From: Chitinophaga rupis
Lineage (GTDB): Bacteria; Bacteroidota; Bacteroidia; Chitinophagales; Chitinophagaceae
Direction: 5' to 3'
Assembly (NCBI RefSeq): GCF_900109685.1
Contig: NZ_FOBB01000003.1
Location: forward strand, 558,001 to 622,000
Length of the DNA stretch: 64,000 bases
The notes below the pieces were generated by a model. That model saw only the letters and a program-made list of their open reading frames with translations, searched no databases and had not been told where the DNA came from. The position numbers and the translations under genes were made by a program. Positions 1 through 9,605 of this stretch are shown here, in pieces (within the stretch, counting starts at the first letter, position 1; every line of letters begins with the position of its first letter).

Positions 1-804
1 GTCTGCGGCATTCAGCGGGTTACCGCCTTCCTTTAAGGTCAGCAGCCCCAGTGCATAGTCATCTGTCCAGCAACCGCTGGCAGAGTACGTAAGGAATACG
101 CGTCCTGCTGCATTTTTCAATATTTCCGGTCCTTCATTCACCTGCGGCAGCCCACCGCCGGCACCTTTTTTCTCCCAGTCATAAGTGGGCGAGGAGATCA
201 TTACCCGTGCACCGCTAATGGTCCAGGGATCGCTCATAGGGGCAATATAGATCAGCTGTTGGGTATTCACATCGCCTTCCCAGCCGGACCAGATCATGTA
301 CAGCTGGTTGTTGTATTCAAACACAGAGCCATCAATGGCCCATTTATCGGTAGCATCTGCTACTTTTCCCTTAAAGGTCCAGCTGCCCTGCGTAGGGTCT
401 GCGCTGGCATTTTCAATTACGTACATACGATGATTGTCGTTATTACCATCATCGGCCGCAAAATAAACATACCATTTGCCTTGCAGGTAATGCAGCTCAG
501 GCGCCCAGATCTCGCGGGAATAGGGGCCGCTGGCAGGCGCCGTCCATACGGTGTTCATGGACTGCTTACCCAGCTGCGACATTTTAGTAGTAGCGATCAA
601 CCCGATGCGGTTGCCCAGCGTATTGGTATAATAATATTTACCATCCTTAAATATTACCCAGGGATCGGGCCCGCTGTTTAATAAGGGATTGGTAAAAGTA
701 GCGCCGGAAGTATCCGGCTTATTGGTATTGCCATCTGTTCCGTTGCTTCTTGAACAGGAGCTGGCAAACATCAATAACACTAAACATAAAAGACGGTTGA
801 TCAT
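1..804 (-). CDS. GH43 family glycoside hydrolase lipoprotein (3' end outside the window)
   Basis: A secreted or surface-anchored glycosidase of family GH43, the family of arabinofuranosidases, endo-arabinanases and xylosidases. The 268 visible residues start at the ATG read from 804 and continue past the window edge. Residues 1-17 form a lipoprotein signal ending in MFASSC (Cys17). The three acidic residues of the five-bladed propeller are all visible: Asp47 in GPDPWV (base), Asp158 in WAIDGSVF (pKa modulator) and Glu224 in VNEGPEIL (acid). The gene starts 15 bases after the SusD stop, so it is the third gene of a susC-susD-GH43 operon. The substrate (arabinan or an arabinose- or xylose-bearing glycan) is inferred from the family only. 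Confidence 0.9.
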   Translation of the reverse strand, partial: MINRLLCLVLLMFASSCSRSNGTDGNTNKPDTSGATFTNPLLNSGPDPWVIFKDGKYYYTNTLGNRIGLIATTKMSQLGKQSMNTVWTAPASGPYSREIWAPELHYLQGKWYVYFAADDGNNDNHRMYVIENASADPTQGSWTFKGKVADATDKWAIDGSVFEYNNQLYMIWSGWEGDVNTQQLIYIAPMSDPWTISGARVMISSPTYDWEKKGAGGGLPQVNEGPEILKNAAGRVFLTYSASGCWTDDYALGLLTLKEGGNPLNAAD

Positions 805-819
805 AATTCAATTTTTATT

Positions 820-2379
820 TTATTTCCAGCCGGGGTTTTGTTCAAGGTTTGGATTTACATCTAAATCCTGCTGCGGTATGGGCAGCAGCTCATGTTTGCC
901 TACCTGGAAGTTGGCAAAGCCTGCATCGCGCTGTGCCAGCTGCGGGCCCAGATCGCCCCAGCGGACAAGGTCTTCCCAGCGGTGGCCTTCACCGGATAGT
1001 TCCGTAACACGCTCATGTTTCAGCTGCGCTAAAAAAGTAGCGCCGCTTAAGCCGGGTTTTACAACAGACAGTTTTTGCAGGCCGGCCCTTTCCCTTACCA
1101 TATCCACATATTTATAGGCTTCGGCAGAGCGGCTTAACGCATTCAATGCTTCGGCATATAACAGCAGCACGTCTGCAAAACGAATGTAACGGTAATTATT
1201 ACCGGAGTGAAATGATTCTCCATTATCGGTAAAATCATTCAGCAGTTTCCGGAAATATACATCATGCGTATTAGGCACTGCGGAAGGATCGCTGGAATAG
1301 CCCAGTGAAGAAAATGTTTTACCATATACCAGGGTATAATCCGGTCCTCTTTCATCTGTAGAATCATAAATGAAGGATGCAGCCAGCCGGGGATCACGTT
1401 GATTGGTTGTGGTGCGCTCCGTTAAAAATTCATGCACTACCCACCTGCGTGCCTGCCCGTCTGTAAAGCCTATGGGGCGTGGCGCAAAGAACGGGGGTAT
1501 GGAAGAGCCGTAGTTCAGCCTATCCTGGTTATTAGGGTCCGTATCATCATCATGGTTATCTGTTGGGTTCACGGCAAACTGGTATTCAAAAACAGATTCT
1601 GAATTGTTCTCTTTTGTAATTACAAAGTTATCCCGGTAATTGGCCACCAGTGAATACACTCCATTGCCTTCTCCTGTAAAGAACCACTGGAAAGCATTGG
1701 CAGCATCCTGGTACTTACGCTCCTGCATAAACGCTTTTCCCAGCAGCGCATATGCCGCGCCACGGGTAGCCCTTCCTTTATTGCTGTCATTATAGGCAAT
1801 GGGCAATGCCGGAGCTGCTTCTGTCAGGTCTTTCTCTATCTGTGCCCATACCTGCGCCTGGGTGGAGGTGGCTGGATGATCGTCCGGCAAAGAGGTTTTC
1901 AGCTGCAGGGGTACATTGCCCCACCATTGTGCAAGGTTATAGTAGAACAGCGCGCGCATAAATTTGGCCTCTCCCAGTAATTGCTGTTTGACTGCTTCAT
2001 CCATTTCTATTGAGGGCACATTATCCAGCACCTGGTTGGCGCGGTTAATGCCTATATAACAATCCTGCCAAACAGTGCGTGTTTCCCACAGGTTATAATC
2101 TGTAATGATAAATTTATCGAAGTTGTTCACCAGCGTAGGATTGGGGCTGGTGCTATAGCCTTCGTCTGTGCGGACCATGCTGATGAAGAACTGGTTCCGG
2201 CACAACCCTACACGGTGGTAAGTGCTGTACAGGGAGTTTACCCCATCCTGTGCATCCTTTGCTGTTTTCCAGAAATTGGTAATGGCAGGCGTATTAGGAT
2301 TGGCTATATCAAGTTTGCTTTTGCAACCTGCTGCCATTAACATAACAGCGGTAGCGGAAACCAAAAATATCTTTTTCAT
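820..2379 (-). CDS. SusD/RagB-like nutrient-binding outer membrane lipoprotein
   Basis: Surface glycan-binding lid of a SusC/SusD importer, 519 residues. The ATG at 2379 is chosen rather than in-frame codons upstream because it gives a typical lipoprotein signal, MKKIFLVSATAVMLMAAGC, and lies 19 bases after the SusC stop. SusD features follow: a TPR-rich alpha-helical core with FMRALFYYNLAQWWGNVPL around residue 140 and a C-terminal RYIRFADVLLLYAEALN helix, ending in HELLPIPQQDLDVNPNLEQNP, the usual RagB ending. It partners the SusC encoded just upstream and probably delivers the glycan cut by the GH43 enzyme. Confidence 0.95.
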   Translation of the reverse strand: MKKIFLVSATAVMLMAAGCKSKLDIANPNTPAITNFWKTAKDAQDGVNSLYSTYHRVGLCRNQFFISMVRTDEGYSTSPNPTLVNNFDKFIITDYNLWETRTVWQDCYIGINRANQVLDNVPSIEMDEAVKQQLLGEAKFMRALFYYNLAQWWGNVPLQLKTSLPDDHPATSTQAQVWAQIEKDLTEAAPALPIAYNDSNKGRATRGAAYALLGKAFMQERKYQDAANAFQWFFTGEGNGVYSLVANYRDNFVITKENNSESVFEYQFAVNPTDNHDDDTDPNNQDRLNYGSSIPPFFAPRPIGFTDGQARRWVVHEFLTERTTTNQRDPRLAASFIYDSTDERGPDYTLVYGKTFSSLGYSSDPSAVPNTHDVYFRKLLNDFTDNGESFHSGNNYRYIRFADVLLLYAEALNALSRSAEAYKYVDMVRERAGLQKLSVVKPGLSGATFLAQLKHERVTELSGEGHRWEDLVRWGDLGPQLAQRDAGFANFQVGKHELLPIPQQDLDVNPNLEQNPGWK

Positions 2380-2398
2380 AACTTTCTTTTGCTGATGA

Positions 2399-5300
2399 TT
2401 AGAATTCGCATTGCACACCAAATGAAATAATGCGGCTGGCCGGCCAGTTCCCATTGTCAAAACCGCGCAGCTGCAGACCGGATCCCTTTACGTCTGGATC
2501 CAGTCCCTTATAACCGGTAAAAGTTACCAGGTTTTGCCCACTAACATATACGCGCGCAGTGGCAATGTTAGCCTTTTTAAGCAGGCTTTCCGGCAGTGAA
2601 TAACCCAGCTCTAAATTGCGGATCCTTGCATAGGAGCCGTTTTCCAGCCAGCGGGAGCTGTTTGCATAATTGTTGGAGCTAATGCCGGCATCCCCCACCT
2701 CTATGCCCAGCCGGGGATCACTGGTATTGGTGTTGTCAGGTGTCCAGGGATTTATGTCTGTGCGGAAGTTAGTGGTCTGGTAACCATCCAGCACACGGCG
2801 GATATCGTTGTATACCTTATAACCAAACACACCTACTACCTGCAGGTTCAGTGAGAATTGTTTGTAGCTGGCATTGAACTGTGCACCGCCCTGGAACTTA
2901 GGCCAGGGGGAACCTACAAATACACGGTCATCATTATTGATCTGTCCATCGCCGTTATTATCCAAGTATTTTACATCACCTGGTTTGGCCTGCGGCTGTA
3001 TCACGGTACCGCTCTTATTTTTGTAGTTATTGATCTCGTCCTGGTTCTGGAAAAGCCCTTCTGCCTTTAACATATACCAGGAGCTCATGGCATTGCCGAT
3101 CTTTGATCTTACAAAAGTAATGTTGGTAACATCTACATAATCCACACCCACACCCTGGTTACCTACTCCTATTACACGGTTCTGAATGGTAGTACCGTTA
3201 ATGCCCAGGTCCCATTTGAAAGGGCCTTCATTATGCCGGTAAGTTATGCTGAACTCCACACCGCGGTTGCGGATAGAAGCGGCATTGTCTACGATCTTGG
3301 AATCAGCAGTACCAAGGTAATAACCTAAAGGCACATCCACCAACACATCTTCTGAGCGGTTGTTATATAATTCCAGGGTTACATCGATTCTGTTATTTAA
3401 CAGGGATGCATCCAGGCCAATATTTGTTGCTTTACGTTTTTCCCAACGCAGATTAGGATTAGCAATAATTGCCTGGTAAGCGCCACCTACCGGGTTCTGA
3501 TCTACCCCATATACGGCACGGGGACTCCTGTTAATATAACCCAGCGTAGGCCAGGAACCGCCAATACTACTCAAAGCGTCACTAATACCCAGCACTCCAT
3601 AAGAGGCACGTAGTTTCAAATCGGATATCCAATTCACATTAAAGAATGATTCTTTGCTGATACGCCAGGCCGCTGACGCTGAATAAAATTTACCGGTCTG
3701 GTAATTCGCTCCAAACCTGGAATCCTGGTCTATTCTGCCAGAAAAGGTTACCAGGTATTTATCGGCATATGAATAGTTCAACCGTCCTAAAAAACCCTGT
3801 ATGCGGTAAAATTCAGAGGTACCACTGCCTGCAGAAGAAATACCCAGGCCGGAGGTAATAGTGGTAAAGGTTTGCCCGCCAATATTCTGCAGACCTGTAC
3901 GGCTGCCGTTGGTAAACTCTCTTTTCTGTTGCCGGTAAGAGTACCCCACCACACCATTAATATTATGTACGCCAATTGTTTTATTAAAGTTCAGCGTATG
4001 TTCCAGCAGCATATTTGTGAACTGTGATCTTTCTTCCGTTACAAAAGTAGCTGCCGGCTGGTTGGCGTAACGCCAGATGCCTGTATCCCGTACTTCTTTT
4101 GCAAAATCAAAGCTGGCTTCCAAACCGCCGTTGAGGCGATAGCTTAACCAGTCTGTAATCTTAAAATCAACATAGGCATTACCTACTATTTTGGAGTAGT
4201 TGAAATTACCTTTATCCAATGCTGCTACCGCCAGGTAGTTGTTAGCATAGGTAGGTATTTCCGTAGTACCTATACCCCAGCCACCGGGGTTATTGGGGAT
4301 GGACTTATACATATCACTCTGTACCGCAATAATGGGTAGCATTTGCGGAGCTTCATAAAAAGCATTGATACCGCCCATGGGATTACGGCCGCTGGTATAG
4401 CTAAGCACCATATTCTCCCCTACGGTCAGTCTTCCCTTTTTGGCTTCTGTATTGATCCGTAAGCTGGTTCTGTCAAAATCATTGGCCTGTAATACGCCTT
4501 TGTTCTTAAAGTAGCTGCCGGATATTAAGTAGCTGCCGCTGCTGCCGCCACCGGATACGCCTATATTATAATCCTGCGTGTTGCCGGTACGGTAAATAGC
4601 ATCCTGCCAGTCGGTATTAATAGTATTATTCGTCAGCTGCGCAGCTATGCCGGGAGGCAGTGCCTGACCGGAATTGGCGTACTGCGTTTGCGCCGTTTTC
4701 AGGTACTGGCCTGCATCCATTACATCCCAGCGTTTGGGTATTTCCTGCACGCCATATTTAGCGGAAAAGCTCACTTTAGCTGGCCCTGAACGGCCTTTGC
4801 GGGTGGTGATGATAATTACGCCGTTAGCGGCCTGGGAACCATAGATAGCGGCTGCAGAAGCGTCTTTCAATACCTGCATGGATTCAATGTCGTTGGTATT
4901 AATAGTGGAGTTAGCAGCAGCTATCATCCCATCAATTACATATAATGGAGCGCTGGTGACGAAGCTAGCCACTCCTCTTATTTCCACTACCGGATTTTGC
5001 CCAGGGGCGCCGCCATTACGCACCGTTACGCCGGGTACAAGCCCCTGCAGTGCTTCCGCTGCTGAATTAGCAGTAACGGCAGATGAGTTCTTAATGTTCA
5101 CCGGGGCAGTAGCGCCGGTAAGATCTTTTTTGCGTACGCTTTGGTAACCGATCACCACTACTTCATTCATACCTATGTTGGTACTTTGTAGCGTAATGGT
5201 ATAATCAGCAGCGCCGGTTACAGGTGTTTCCTTACTTGCATAACCAATATAGGATACTACCAGTATATCGCCCGCAGCTGCCTGAATGGTGAACTTACCC

Positions 5301-5569
5301 TCGTTGTTAGTGCTGGCCGATACCTGTTTGCCTTTCACTACCACCGTAGCACCGGGCAGCATTTCCCCTTCGGAAGACTTTACAGTACCGCTTACAGGTG
5401 ATTGTGCAAACACTGCCGCCTGTAGGCACAACAGGCTTACCACCAATAAAGCTAAAGGCCGCAGCCGGGTACTAAAAAAGATGACATGGAATAACGAAAA
5501 AGATAAAGGATAACGTGGGCCGCCCTGACGTGATGGCAGCTGATCCCCTCCCGAGTAGAAGAATTTCAT
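2399..5569 (-). CDS. SusC/RagA-like TonB-dependent outer membrane transporter
   Basis: TonB-dependent beta-barrel that imports oligosaccharides across the outer membrane, 1056 residues. The N-terminal segment is long and basic, then a hydrophobic signal (LALLVVSLLCLQAAVFAQ) leads into a carboxypeptidase-regulatory-like domain (about 57-135), a TonB-box-like and plug segment (MNEVVVIGYQSVRKKDLTGA; VYVIDG-type motif; DASAAAIYGSQAANGVIIITT) and the barrel. No other Met lies near the signal, so the first ATG at 5569 is kept; this gives an N-region of about 35 residues before the hydrophobic core, longer than usual. It is the first gene of the operon with SusD and GH43, and the sensor kinase gene is divergent to it. 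Confidence 0.93.
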   Translation of the reverse strand: MKFFYSGGDQLPSRQGGPRYPLSFSLFHVIFFSTRLRPLALLVVSLLCLQAAVFAQSPVSGTVKSSEGEMLPGATVVVKGKQVSASTNNEGKFTIQAAAGDILVVSYIGYASKETPVTGAADYTITLQSTNIGMNEVVVIGYQSVRKKDLTGATAPVNIKNSSAVTANSAAEALQGLVPGVTVRNGGAPGQNPVVEIRGVASFVTSAPLYVIDGMIAAANSTINTNDIESMQVLKDASAAAIYGSQAANGVIIITTRKGRSGPAKVSFSAKYGVQEIPKRWDVMDAGQYLKTAQTQYANSGQALPPGIAAQLTNNTINTDWQDAIYRTGNTQDYNIGVSGGGSSGSYLISGSYFKNKGVLQANDFDRTSLRINTEAKKGRLTVGENMVLSYTSGRNPMGGINAFYEAPQMLPIIAVQSDMYKSIPNNPGGWGIGTTEIPTYANNYLAVAALDKGNFNYSKIVGNAYVDFKITDWLSYRLNGGLEASFDFAKEVRDTGIWRYANQPAATFVTEERSQFTNMLLEHTLNFNKTIGVHNINGVVGYSYRQQKREFTNGSRTGLQNIGGQTFTTITSGLGISSAGSGTSEFYRIQGFLGRLNYSYADKYLVTFSGRIDQDSRFGANYQTGKFYSASAAWRISKESFFNVNWISDLKLRASYGVLGISDALSSIGGSWPTLGYINRSPRAVYGVDQNPVGGAYQAIIANPNLRWEKRKATNIGLDASLLNNRIDVTLELYNNRSEDVLVDVPLGYYLGTADSKIVDNAASIRNRGVEFSITYRHNEGPFKWDLGINGTTIQNRVIGVGNQGVGVDYVDVTNITFVRSKIGNAMSSWYMLKAEGLFQNQDEINNYKNKSGTVIQPQAKPGDVKYLDNNGDGQINNDDRVFVGSPWPKFQGGAQFNASYKQFSLNLQVVGVFGYKVYNDIRRVLDGYQTTNFRTDINPWTPDNTNTSDPRLGIEVGDAGISSNNYANSSRWLENGSYARIRNLELGYSLPESLLKKANIATARVYVSGQNLVTFTGYKGLDPDVKGSGLQLRGFDNGNWPASRIISFGVQCEF

Positions 5570-5604
5570 AACGTTCGTTTAAAAGTAAAATAACAGTAAT
5601 TGAA

Positions 5605-5630
5605 TGAGACGGGCTGTTCACCACGTCTCA
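5605..5630. promoter_or_regulatory. Inverted repeat between divergent susC and sensor kinase genes
   Basis: Seven-base perfect arms TGAGACG and CGTCTCA are separated by 12 bases in the 135-base divergent intergenic region. The spacing from arm to arm is close to two helical turns, which suits a dimeric regulator such as the REC-AraC protein encoded nearby. A possible -7 box TATCTTTA lies at 5674-5681, upstream of the kinase. Role as operator is inference. Confidence 0.35.
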
Positions 5631-5704
5631 AAAAGTGTTCAATTTTTCTCACTTATGCTCTTTAAAGCTTTTGTATCTTTAATTCAGGGTACAAACAATT
5701 CCAG

Positions 5705-8700
5705 ATGCGCTTTTGGAGCCACGTCATGTTGTTATTAATTATTGCCGCTATTGCCGGTCATCGTGCAAAGGGGCAATCGTACTATTTCAAAACATACCAG
5801 GTTGAAAATGGCTTATCCAATAATGCAGTACTCAGCAGCCTGCTGGATAGCAAAGGTTTTTTATGGTTAGGTACCCGGGATGGCCTGAACCGTTTTGATG
5901 GTTATTCCTTTAAAGTGTTCCTGCCGGATGTTACTGTACCTAAGACCTTAGGCAACAACTATATTCATACCTTATATGAATATGGCGGCATGATATGGGC
6001 CGGTACAGAAAAAGGATTGTTCCGCATGAACCCTGCCACCGAGCAGTTCAGCCATTTTGAAGCCAGTGGCCAGGCAGCAGTACGTGATATTAAAGCAGAC
6101 GGTAAAGGCAATATCTGGTTCATAGCAGATTTTACACTGGTAAAGTATAATACCACAACCGGCAAAGTGGAAAGATATGATCCGCAAAAATATTTTGACG
6201 CCAGTGCAGTGTGTATAGCCGTTGACGGTACCGTATGGGTGCCTACCCGTAACAGCAAAATTGAAAAGTACAATGCAGCAGATAACAGCTTTACAGCCTA
6301 TGATGTTTTTAATAAGTCGCCGCAGCCCATTTCCAGGATCATTAATAAGATCTATGATACCGGCCAGGGCTTCCTGCTCATAGGCACTGCCAAACAGGGT
6401 TTTAAAAAGTTTGACCCGCTTACCGGTAACTATACTGATCTGGTGCGCGCTAACCCGGATGGCACGCCCCTGTTTGTAAGGGATATCATCAGCAAGGATA
6501 AAAACCACTACTGGATCGCTACTGAATCAGGTATCTATGTGTATGATGCGCTCACGAATGAAAGCCATCACCTGCAAAAACAATACAACAATCCCTGGTC
6601 TTTATCAGATAACGCAGTGTATACCTTATGCCGGGATAAAGAAGGCGGTATGTGGGCAGGTACTTATTTCGGAGGACTGAATTATTGCCCGGAGCCCTAT
6701 ACCTATTTTGAAAAATTCTTTCCCATCACCAACGAGAACTCACTAACGGGCAACGCCGTACGGGAAATTCATCCTGACCAATACGGCAACCTGTGGATAG
6801 GCACAGAAGACCGGGGCCTGAATAAGCTGGATGTAAAAAATAACCGGTTCAGCTGCTTTGAACCTTCCGGCATACCAACTGCCATTTCCAACACCAACCT
6901 GCATGGGCTGCTGCTAACCGGCGATACTTTATGGATCGGTACTTTTGAAAGCGGGCTGGATCTGTTCAACATCCGCACCAACAAAGTGATCAGACACTAT
7001 GTGGATGATGGTACACCCCATTCCTTCAACAGTAATTTTATATATAGTATTTACCGCACGCCCGGTGGCGATGTGTTGCTAACCACCGCAGCGGGCATCT
7101 ACAAAGCGCTGCCTGACAGAAGCGGCTTTGAGCCTTTTAATGGATTACCGCTAAACTTCTTTTATACTACTGTATTACAGGATAGCAGGGGGCTTATCTG
7201 GGCAGGCACCTCCCGCGATGGCCTGTATTGCCTGGATCCGCAAACAGGCCGGAACCAGCTTTTTTTAAAGAATAACCGTATTAACCAGGTAGTGGAAGAC
7301 AGCCATGGGGACCTGTGGATCACTACAGAAGAAGGTTTGTATCAATACAAACATAAGGACGCGCAGTGGAAATGTTATACCATGCAGCAGGGCTTTCCCA
7401 GTAACCTCATGTACTGTGTGCTGGAAGATGAGAAAAAGCAGGAGCTGTGGATCAGCACCTCCAAAGGGCTGGCGCGTTTTAACCCACACTCGGGTAACCT
7501 GAAGGTATATACGAAAGCCAATGGCTTACTGAGCGATCAGTTTAATTACAGCTCGGCCTACAAGGATAGCAGCGGCAATATGTACTTTGGCTGCGTAAAG
7601 GGTATGATCCGTTTTAATCCGGCCTCCTTTGAGGAAAACCATCATGAGCCGCCGGTATATTTCACAGGCTTCCAGGTATCCAACCGGGAGCTGGAAATTG
7701 GCGGTAAAGATGGTATCCTGAAGCAGTCTATCATTTTTACAGATACCATCCGCCTGCCTTATAATAAATCATCATTCAGCATCAACTTTGCTGCGCTGAG
7801 CTTTACAGCGCCTGAAATGACCCAGTATGCCTACAAAATGGAAGGCCTGCGGGAAGCCTGGACCTACAGCGCTAACCGCACCGTGTATTTTACAGAGCTG
7901 CTGCCCGGTAAATATACCTTTCGTTTAAAAGCAGCCAATAACAGCGGGCAGTGGAACGGTAAAGAAACATTGCTTTTTATAGAAGTGCTGCCGCCCTTCT
8001 GGGCCAGCCCGCTTGCTTTTGCATTGTATGTGGTGCTGATTATAGTGATCGTATGGCTGCTGGTACGGAACTATCACCGGCGCAACAAGGAAAAAACACG
8101 CCGCCGTATGGAGCTGCTGGAATATGAAAAAGAGAAAGAGATCTACCGCTCCAAGATCGAATTTTTTACCAATGTAGCGCATGAGATCCGCAACCCGCTC
8201 ACGCTTATTAAGGGGCCATTGGAAAAAGCGCTGAAAAAGGCGGCCGCCTTACCGGATATGCTCAAATACCTAAAAACAATGGAGCGTAATACCAACCGGC
8301 TGGTGGAATTAAGCCAGCAGCTGCTGGACTTCCGGCAAACCGAAAAGGAAGGCTATCGCTTAAATTTTGTACGCACCGATGTATCAGCGCTAACAAAGGA
8401 AATATTTGAAACCTTTATTCCCATGGCAGAAGAAAAACATTTCAGCTATGTGCTTCAGCTGCCGGAGAAACCATTGTTTGCCTACCTGGATGTGGAAGCA
8501 TTCCGTAAAATAGCCGGCAACCTGGTAGATAATGCGTTAAAATATGGCGAAGCACAGGTAAGCATACACTTAACTATGGAAGCGCCTGAAAACAACTGGT
8601 TCCTGCTGATCATAGAGAATGATGGCCCGCTGGTGCCTGAAAGCTGGAAGGAAAAGATCTTTGAACCTTTTGTAAGATTAAAAAGCTCCTCCGGCAAACC

Positions 8701-8875
8701 GGGCAGCGGCATAGGACTGGCCCTGGCAAGATCCTTAGCCAGCCTGCATCATGGCACCCTGCTGCCGGAGCTAACGGAAAAAAATAAATTTGTGCTGCGG
8801 TTACCCGTGCACCAGGATGTTGAATTTGAATTTAAAAAGGTACGCTATGCACCCAACGCTGCTGCTGGTAGATGA
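5705..8875 (+). CDS. HTCS-type sensor histidine kinase with two-component regulator propeller
   Basis: Periplasmic glycan sensor and kinase, 1056 residues. After a signal peptide (1-24), two seven-bladed propellers of the two-component regulator type are shown by repeated GFLWLGTRDGLNRFDG-like blades (about 25-690). A Y_Y_Y domain (about 690-755), one membrane helix (about 764-785, LAFALYVVLIIVIVWLLV), a dimerisation domain with H-box NVAHEIRNPLTL (His826) and an HATPase domain with N-box NLVDNALKYG and G-box GSGIGLALA follow. It ends right after the ATPase, without the receiver and AraC parts that classical HTCS proteins carry on the same chain. Those parts are the next gene, which overlaps it by 29 bases. 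It most likely controls the divergent susC-susD-GH43 operon. Confidence 0.95.
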   Translation: MRFWSHVMLLLIIAAIAGHRAKGQSYYFKTYQVENGLSNNAVLSSLLDSKGFLWLGTRDGLNRFDGYSFKVFLPDVTVPKTLGNNYIHTLYEYGGMIWAGTEKGLFRMNPATEQFSHFEASGQAAVRDIKADGKGNIWFIADFTLVKYNTTTGKVERYDPQKYFDASAVCIAVDGTVWVPTRNSKIEKYNAADNSFTAYDVFNKSPQPISRIINKIYDTGQGFLLIGTAKQGFKKFDPLTGNYTDLVRANPDGTPLFVRDIISKDKNHYWIATESGIYVYDALTNESHHLQKQYNNPWSLSDNAVYTLCRDKEGGMWAGTYFGGLNYCPEPYTYFEKFFPITNENSLTGNAVREIHPDQYGNLWIGTEDRGLNKLDVKNNRFSCFEPSGIPTAISNTNLHGLLLTGDTLWIGTFESGLDLFNIRTNKVIRHYVDDGTPHSFNSNFIYSIYRTPGGDVLLTTAAGIYKALPDRSGFEPFNGLPLNFFYTTVLQDSRGLIWAGTSRDGLYCLDPQTGRNQLFLKNNRINQVVEDSHGDLWITTEEGLYQYKHKDAQWKCYTMQQGFPSNLMYCVLEDEKKQELWISTSKGLARFNPHSGNLKVYTKANGLLSDQFNYSSAYKDSSGNMYFGCVKGMIRFNPASFEENHHEPPVYFTGFQVSNRELEIGGKDGILKQSIIFTDTIRLPYNKSSFSINFAALSFTAPEMTQYAYKMEGLREAWTYSANRTVYFTELLPGKYTFRLKAANNSGQWNGKETLLFIEVLPPFWASPLAFALYVVLIIVIVWLLVRNYHRRNKEKTRRRMELLEYEKEKEIYRSKIEFFTNVAHEIRNPLTLIKGPLEKALKKAAALPDMLKYLKTMERNTNRLVELSQQLLDFRQTEKEGYRLNFVRTDVSALTKEIFETFIPMAEEKHFSYVLQLPEKPLFAYLDVEAFRKIAGNLVDNALKYGEAQVSIHLTMEAPENNWFLLIIENDGPLVPESWKEKIFEPFVRLKSSSGKPGSGIGLALARSLASLHHGTLLPELTEKNKFVLRLPVHQDVEFEFKKVRYAPNAAAGR

Positions 8876-9605
8876 CAACGAAGAAATACTGGTTTTTCTG
8901 AAAGATGACCTGGAGGAACATTACGCCATTTTTACCGCTGGCAGCGGTACAGAGGCATTGGAAGTACTGAATACAGAAGTGATACAGCTGGTAGTATCTG
9001 ATGTAATGATGCCGGACATGGATGGCTTTGAGCTATGCAGCCATATTAAGAATAACGTAGAGTACTGCCATATACCCGTGATATTGCTTACTGCCAAAAA
9101 CACGTTACAAGCTAAAATAGAAGGGCTGGAAATAGGCGCCGATGCTTATGTGGAGAAACCTTTCTCACCTGAATTTTTGCAGGCGCAGATAGCCAGTCTG
9201 CTCAGCAACCGGAATAAGGTAAAAGCCCATTTTGCAAGCTCACCACTGGCGCATATAAAAAGCATGGCCTATAATAAGGCCGATGAGCAGTTCCTGGGCA
9301 ATTTGCAGCAGATCATTGGCAAACACCTGGATGATAAAATGCTGGATGTGGAATTCCTGGCAAAACAGATGAATATGAGCCGCCCTACCTTATACAGGAA
9401 GATCAGCGTACTGTCTGACATGAGCCCTCATGAGCTGATCAATCTTACCCGTTTAAAAAAAGCGGCAGAGCTGCTGCTCACTGGCAACTATAAAGTGAAT
9501 GAAGTAGCGGACATGCTGGGATTCAGCTCTCTGGCCAATTTCGGAAGAAGCTTCAGCAAACAGTTTGGCCTGTCGCCGGTGGAGTATATGAAACGGAACA
9601 GCTAA
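8847..9605 (+). CDS. Response regulator with REC and AraC-type DNA-binding domains
   Basis: Output half of the split HTCS, 252 residues. The ATG at 8847 is chosen because the receiver domain begins at once (LLLVDDNEEIL) and an AAAAAGG stretch lies just upstream; an in-frame ATG-like start further up would add residues with no domain. Receiver residues: acidic pair Asp9/Asp10, phosphoacceptor Asp52 in VVSDVMMPD, and Lys in VEKPF. The C-terminal AraC domain has both helix-turn-helices (LAKQMNMSRPTLYRKI; VADMLGFSSLANFGRSF). It overlaps the kinase gene in the +1 frame, which suggests translational coupling. Its stop codon also overlaps the stop of the convergent MFS gene. Confidence 0.94.
   Translation: MHPTLLLVDDNEEILVFLKDDLEEHYAIFTAGSGTEALEVLNTEVIQLVVSDVMMPDMDGFELCSHIKNNVEYCHIPVILLTAKNTLQAKIEGLEIGADAYVEKPFSPEFLQAQIASLLSNRNKVKAHFASSPLAHIKSMAYNKADEQFLGNLQQIIGKHLDDKMLDVEFLAKQMNMSRPTLYRKISVLSDMSPHELINLTRLKKAAELLLTGNYKVNEVADMLGFSSLANFGRSFSKQFGLSPVEYMKRNS

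Noticed and set aside
8822..8846. Programmed frameshift that would fuse kinase and response regulator (run TTTAAAAAGG).
   Set aside because: The needed shift is +1, while such A-rich runs favour -1; a clear start codon with a purine-rich leader exists for the regulator.
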